Shown: positions 35,059 to 36,923 of the stretch, one piece after another | Numbering within the stretch: position 1 is the first letter of the stretch | Layout: each line of letters opens with the position of its first letter | Assembly (NCBI GenBank): GCA_903945375.1 | Contig: CAJAVP010000111.1 | Location: 1-36,923, forward strand | From: an uncultured Methylococcaceae bacterium | GTDB lineage: Bacteria > Pseudomonadota > Gammaproteobacteria > Methylococcales > Methylomonadaceae | Direction of reading: 5' to 3' | Length of the DNA: 36,923 nucleotides | Program-made: the position numbers and the translations under genes | Notes under the pieces: generated by a model | Seen by the model: only the letters and a program-made list of their open reading frames with translations | Told to the model about the DNA's origin: nothing | Database searches by the model: none

Positions 35059-35099
35059 GATGCGCTACGCATAGGATGTGCTGAGGTACGAAGCGCATC
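35059..35099. repeat. REP-like imperfect palindrome in cassette 3
   Basis: GATGCGCTACG at the left pairs with ACGAAGCGCATC at the right across 41 bases. It lies between the gene stop and the attC and resembles the short palindromes dispersed through many proteobacterial genomes. It could act as a transcript-end hairpin. Confidence 0.65.
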
Positions 35100-35113
35100 A
35101 ATCGAGTTACCAA

Positions 35114-35178
35114 GTCTAACTTAACGCTCAAGCGGAGCTGCGCAAAAAGCGCGCAGCCCGCTTAGCTTAACGTTAGGG
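35114..35178 (+). other. attC site 3
   Basis: GTCTAAC opens and GTTAGGG closes a 65-base element. The inner boxes CAAGCGG and CCGCTTAG pair, with a central GCTGCGC/GCGCAGC stem, closely like the classical 59-base element. Confidence 0.85.
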
Positions 35179-35489
35179 GTTGCGAATGTCAGCGTGTCAA
35201 TCCGCTCAATCATCTCCGCCAGTTCGGCGCGCATGGCGTCGAACATCGGCTTCGATTTTGCATCAATCGCGCGTCCATAGTCCGGCATTTCGTGCATTTC
35301 AATCTCCGAATCAAGAGCATCACGCAAAGCAAACTGAGTTGATATTACAACTTCTTCGTTCCCATTCCCCCATGCAGCCATTGCATCGTCCAGTGATTCG
35401 TCTAATGCATCGCTGATGTGGATGAAAAGCTCAAGGCCGTTTGCGCCAAGTCTCGGGTGCAGCATTGTTTCTCTTCGTTCTATGTTCAT
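35121..35489 (-). CDS. acidic protein of unknown function, antisense-oriented cassette gene (cassette 4)
   Basis: About 122 residues from ATG 35489, chosen over 35531 because GGAGAG stands just upstream. The sequence is acidic and helical (LELFIHISDALDESLDDAMA, then MFDAMRAELAEMIERI). It runs opposite to the other cassette genes, and its last about 18 codons read through the preceding attC site into the neighbouring cassette before a stop. The C-terminus thus depends on which cassette lies upstream. No family is recognised. Confidence 0.65.
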   Translation of the reverse strand: MNIERRETMLHPRLGANGLELFIHISDALDESLDDAMAAWGNGNEEVVISTQFALRDALDSEIEMHEMPDYGRAIDAKSKPMFDAMRAELAEMIERIDTLTFATPNVKLSGLRAFCAAPLER

Positions 35490-35555
35490 TTCCGCTCTCC
35501 GTTGTAGTTTTTTTGTTAATTTCCATTGCAAAATCTTTTCTACTTATCAACCAAC

Positions 35556-35611
35556 CCCTAACCCGTCAATCCAGCGGGACGGCTTCGCCGCCCCTGATTT
35601 CTGCGTTAGTG
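35556..35611 (+). other. attC site 4
   Basis: CCCTAAC opens and GTTAGTG closes a 56-base element. CAGCGGGACGG and CCGCCCCTG pair around a TTCG loop. The last base of the right core departs from the GTTRRRY consensus. Confidence 0.75.
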
Positions 35612-35771
35612 CGCATATGCAGGAGGCGAGACATTGCTATTAGTTGTTGAACAGACCCGTTTGAAAGCAAAATCAATGGGGTCAGACTCGATTGATTTGC
35701 AGAAAAATGCCTAACATTGCGCTCAAGCCGACCCGCTTCCGCTACGCTCCAGCGGTCGGCTTAGCTCTACG
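35606..35771 (+). other. ORF-less integron cassette (cassette 5)
   Basis: Only 166 bases lie between two attC cores. The longest ATG frames have 8 and 12 codons. An AGGAGG sequence occurs at the left but is not followed by a usable start. The cassette holds a palindromic repeat, so it may carry a non-coding RNA or be a decayed cassette. Confidence 0.6.
35667..35700. repeat. palindromic repeat in the ORF-less cassette
   Basis: GCAAAATCAAT and ATTGATTTGC form nearly perfect 10-base arms around a 13-base GC-richer centre. The pattern resembles a REP/BIME-type unit and could fold as RNA. Confidence 0.6.
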
Positions 35772-35777
35772 TTGGAT
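35709..35777 (+). other. attC site 5
   Basis: GCCTAAC opens and GTTGGAT closes a 69-base element. CAAGCCGAC pairs perfectly with GTCGGCTTAG-type sequence, with a CGCT-rich central stem. Confidence 0.88.
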
Positions 35778-35795
35778 TTTTACTTTGGAGGAATT

Positions 35796-36191
35796 ATGAA
35801 AAGAATTATTCTGATTAGCTTTTTATTGGGATTAGCAACAACAGCAGAAGCGGCGTTTCCAGAAGGACAATGGGCAGTTGATACATATAAGGATAGTACA
35901 GGAACACTATATTCTACTGTTGGAATTTGTATTAAAGCTGGTGGCACATGGTATTTAACTACTCCTGTAGAAAGTACAGGCTCAGGTCATTGGTATATTA
36001 AAGGTAATGATGTACACTTACACGGAAATTTACACGCTAATGCAGAATTAAATGAATCTATTGAATTAACAAAAGTTAATTCAAAGCTTTTAACTGGTTT
36101 TTGGCAAGAATGGTTAGATGATGGTTCGTTTAATTTGTATAATACAACCAAATGGATATTTACTTCTGCAACTTGTCTTCCACCTGCTTAA
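35796..36191 (+). CDS. small secreted protein, cassette 6
   Basis: 131 residues from ATG 35796, with a strong TTGGAGG ribosome binding site; a TTG at the cassette junction (35772) is rejected. The signal peptide is MKRIILISFLLGLATTAEAA. The mature part is Trp- and Gly-rich (FPEGQWAVDTYKD, GGTWYLTTP, LLTGFWQEWLDDGSF) with one Cys pair, probably a small beta-sandwich or barrel. I recognise no family. No attC separates it from the following toxin-antitoxin pair. Confidence 0.75.
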   Translation: MKRIILISFLLGLATTAEAAFPEGQWAVDTYKDSTGTLYSTVGICIKAGGTWYLTTPVESTGSGHWYIKGNDVHLHGNLHANAELNESIELTKVNSKLLTGFWQEWLDDGSFNLYNTTKWIFTSATCLPPA

Positions 36192-36244
36192 TATACTAAT
36201 TTAAGCATTAATTTTACTATGTATAGTTATTTTAGGATTGAATT

Positions 36245-36445
36245 ATGATTGGTACAGAAGAACTTAAAGCGACAGTATCAAATCTCCCTCAAAATGAGCT
36301 TATGCAATTCTCGGAGTGGTTTGAAGAATTTATGGCTAATCAGTGGGATAAAAAGATTGAAGCCGATATTTTGTCTGGTCGTTTAGATACAATTGGTAAA
36401 TATGCTGATGATGAGTTTATTGCTGGTCGCACAAAACCTTTGTGA
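36245..36445 (+). CDS. putative antitoxin of a type II toxin-antitoxin pair
   Basis: 66 residues: LPQNELMQFSEWFEEF, then WDKKIEADILSGRLD and a basic FIAGRTKPL end. The layout fits small addiction-module components encoded just before RelE/ParE toxins: an N-terminal helical part and a C-terminal toxin-binding tail. AGGATTG precedes the ATG, and an AT-rich stretch with TATAGT upstream may be its own promoter. The stop overlaps the toxin start by four bases. Confidence 0.75.
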   Translation: MIGTEELKATVSNLPQNELMQFSEWFEEFMANQWDKKIEADILSGRLDTIGKYADDEFIAGRTKPL

Positions 36446-36699
36446 ATCATTTTGCAACATCTGAATTTTGGTTTTATTACCGACAACTTCCTGAGAATAT
36501 CCGCAATTTAGCAGATAAAAATTTTGAGTTACTTCGTAATAATCCTCGCCATTCTTCTTTGCGTTTGAAAAAAGTAGGTGTTTTTTGGTCAGTTCGTGTT
36601 GGCTTAAATTACCGTGCATTAGCAAAAGAAAGACAAGAAGGGCTTGTATGGTTTTGGATTGGTTCGCATTATAGTTATGACCAACTTATTAAATCTTAA
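36442..36699 (+). CDS. RelE/ParE-superfamily toxin
   Basis: 85 residues from GTG 36442. The pattern is of the RelE/ParE fold: FWFYYRQLPENIRNLADKNF, LLRNNPRHSSLRLKKV, WSVRVGLNYRALAKE and VWFWIGSHYSYDQLI. The conserved basic and His positions of mRNA-cutting members are plausible (Arg in the third block, His-Tyr near the end). It would cut ribosome-bound mRNA or poison gyrase. It is coupled to the antitoxin by a GTGA overlap. Confidence 0.85.
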   Translation: MNHFATSEFWFYYRQLPENIRNLADKNFELLRNNPRHSSLRLKKVGVFWSVRVGLNYRALAKERQEGLVWFWIGSHYSYDQLIKS

Positions 36700-36705
36700 A
36701 ATATA

Positions 36706-36792
36706 ATCCAACAAGGCGTTTAAGGCGAGCGGCTCTGATACGCGCGTGTTATCTATAAGCGTTCGTGCCGCCGCCTTAACTTGGTGTTAGGC
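36706..36792 (+). other. attC site 6
   Basis: ATCCAAC opens and GTTAGGC closes an 87-base element. TTAAGGCGAGCGGC pairs with GCCGCCGCCTTAA leaving one extrahelical base, the mark that sets strand choice in attC sites. Confidence 0.88.
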
Positions 36793-36793
36793 A

Positions 36794-36923
36794 TTTCAAC
36801 TTTAGATTACGGGGATATATGACAATGGTTTTATTTAACAAGGTGAATAAAAAATTAGTATTGGTAGCAATAGCTTCAGTATTAGTAACTGGTAACGCTC
36901 TGGCTGTTCCAAAACTTTCAGGC
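36794..36923 (+). repeat. second copy of a duplicated cassette head
   Basis: Matches 34441-34570 with only two substitutions in 130 bases and continues to the window edge. The different attC cores upstream (GTTAGAC versus GTTAGGC) show that two separate cassette junctions are involved. Confidence 0.95.
36819..36923 (+). CDS. secreted protein, second copy, partial (cassette 7)
   Basis: The first 35 codons are visible, with the same ribosome binding site and signal peptide as the gene at 34466. The two changes are Glu to Lys at residue 11 and Leu to Val at residue 23. It runs off the right edge, so the rest of the gene cannot be compared. Confidence 0.85.
   Translation, partial: MTMVLFNKVNKKLVLVAIASVLVTGNALAVPKLSG

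Larger units (their letters stand above)
30458..36923. mobile_element. integron: integrase, attI-like site and cassette array, interrupted by an IS
   Basis: A minus-strand intI-type integrase is followed, past an inserted IS, by an attI-like core site and then six attC sites with GTT-type cores. They delimit at least seven cassettes whose genes mostly run on the plus strand, away from intI. The mix of unrelated small genes, a toxin-antitoxin pair and secreted proteins, and the variable attC sequences, fit a chromosomal (sedentary-type) integron. The array continues beyond the right edge. Confidence 0.88.

Noticed and set aside
35180-35643. Several plus-strand frames in cassette 4 and across attC 4
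   Set aside because: They are Ser/Arg/Pro-rich shadows of the minus-strand gene or cross the attC; the minus-strand frame has a good ribosome binding site and balanced composition.
33483-36923. CRISPR array
   Set aside because: The repeated elements are of unequal length (56-141 bases) with conserved GTT-type cores and inner pairing, as attC sites are; there are no uniform repeats and spacers and no cas genes.

Overview
The window looks like chromosomal DNA from a gammaproteobacterium, with a housekeeping core flanked by two accessory regions. The gene order aroQ-accB-accC-prmA, the mpl, cysDN, thyA, truA and rlmI genes, and the moderate GC of the core all fit this group. An aquatic lineage such as the methanotroph order Methylococcales is plausible, but that is inference: no diagnostic methane-oxidation gene is present.

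Region 1 (1 to about 10,850) is an AT-rich defence island built around DNA phosphorothioation (PT, Dnd). Several products resemble families known for association with dnd clusters: a DEAD/DEAH helicase of the PT-system restriction-enzyme type, a DndD-like SMC ATPase, a small PT-associated protein, and a large PT-associated putative methyltransferase. An HNH endonuclease with an N-terminal sulfur-binding-like domain sits beside a small SAM methyltransferase. The core modification genes dndB, dndC and dndE are absent. Only an internal piece of a dndD survives, welded through a scrap of IS transposase to the tail of a LamG-type protein. The helicase has also lost everything before its Walker A motif. 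At the left edge an orphan YefM/Phd antitoxin abuts a deleted IS5-family transposase. The picture is a PT island that has lost its modifier while a probable PT-cleaving (type IV) enzyme remains intact.

Region 2 (about 11,200 to 30,420) is the core, almost entirely on the minus strand: a membrane protein, ppa, thyA, an asparaginase, a RIO-type kinase, a BaiN/YhiN-like flavoprotein, cysN (with a decayed APS-kinase tail), cysD, mpl, a lipoprotein, a pair of Cys-rich small proteins, rlmI, a DUF3426 protein, prmA, accC, accB, aroQ, a YheT-like hydrolase, truA and an L,D-transpeptidase. One secreted SnoaL-like protein lies on the plus strand and ends in a strong hairpin.

Region 3 (30,458 to the right edge) is an integron. 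It has an intI-type integrase on the minus strand, a DD35E insertion sequence inserted between intI and the attachment site, an attI-like site, and at least seven cassettes separated by six recognisable attC sites. The cassettes carry two small unknown proteins, a HEPN-motif protein, a secreted protein present in two near-identical copies, an antisense-oriented gene, an ORF-less cassette with a palindrome, and a secreted protein sharing one cassette with a RelE/ParE-type toxin-antitoxin pair.
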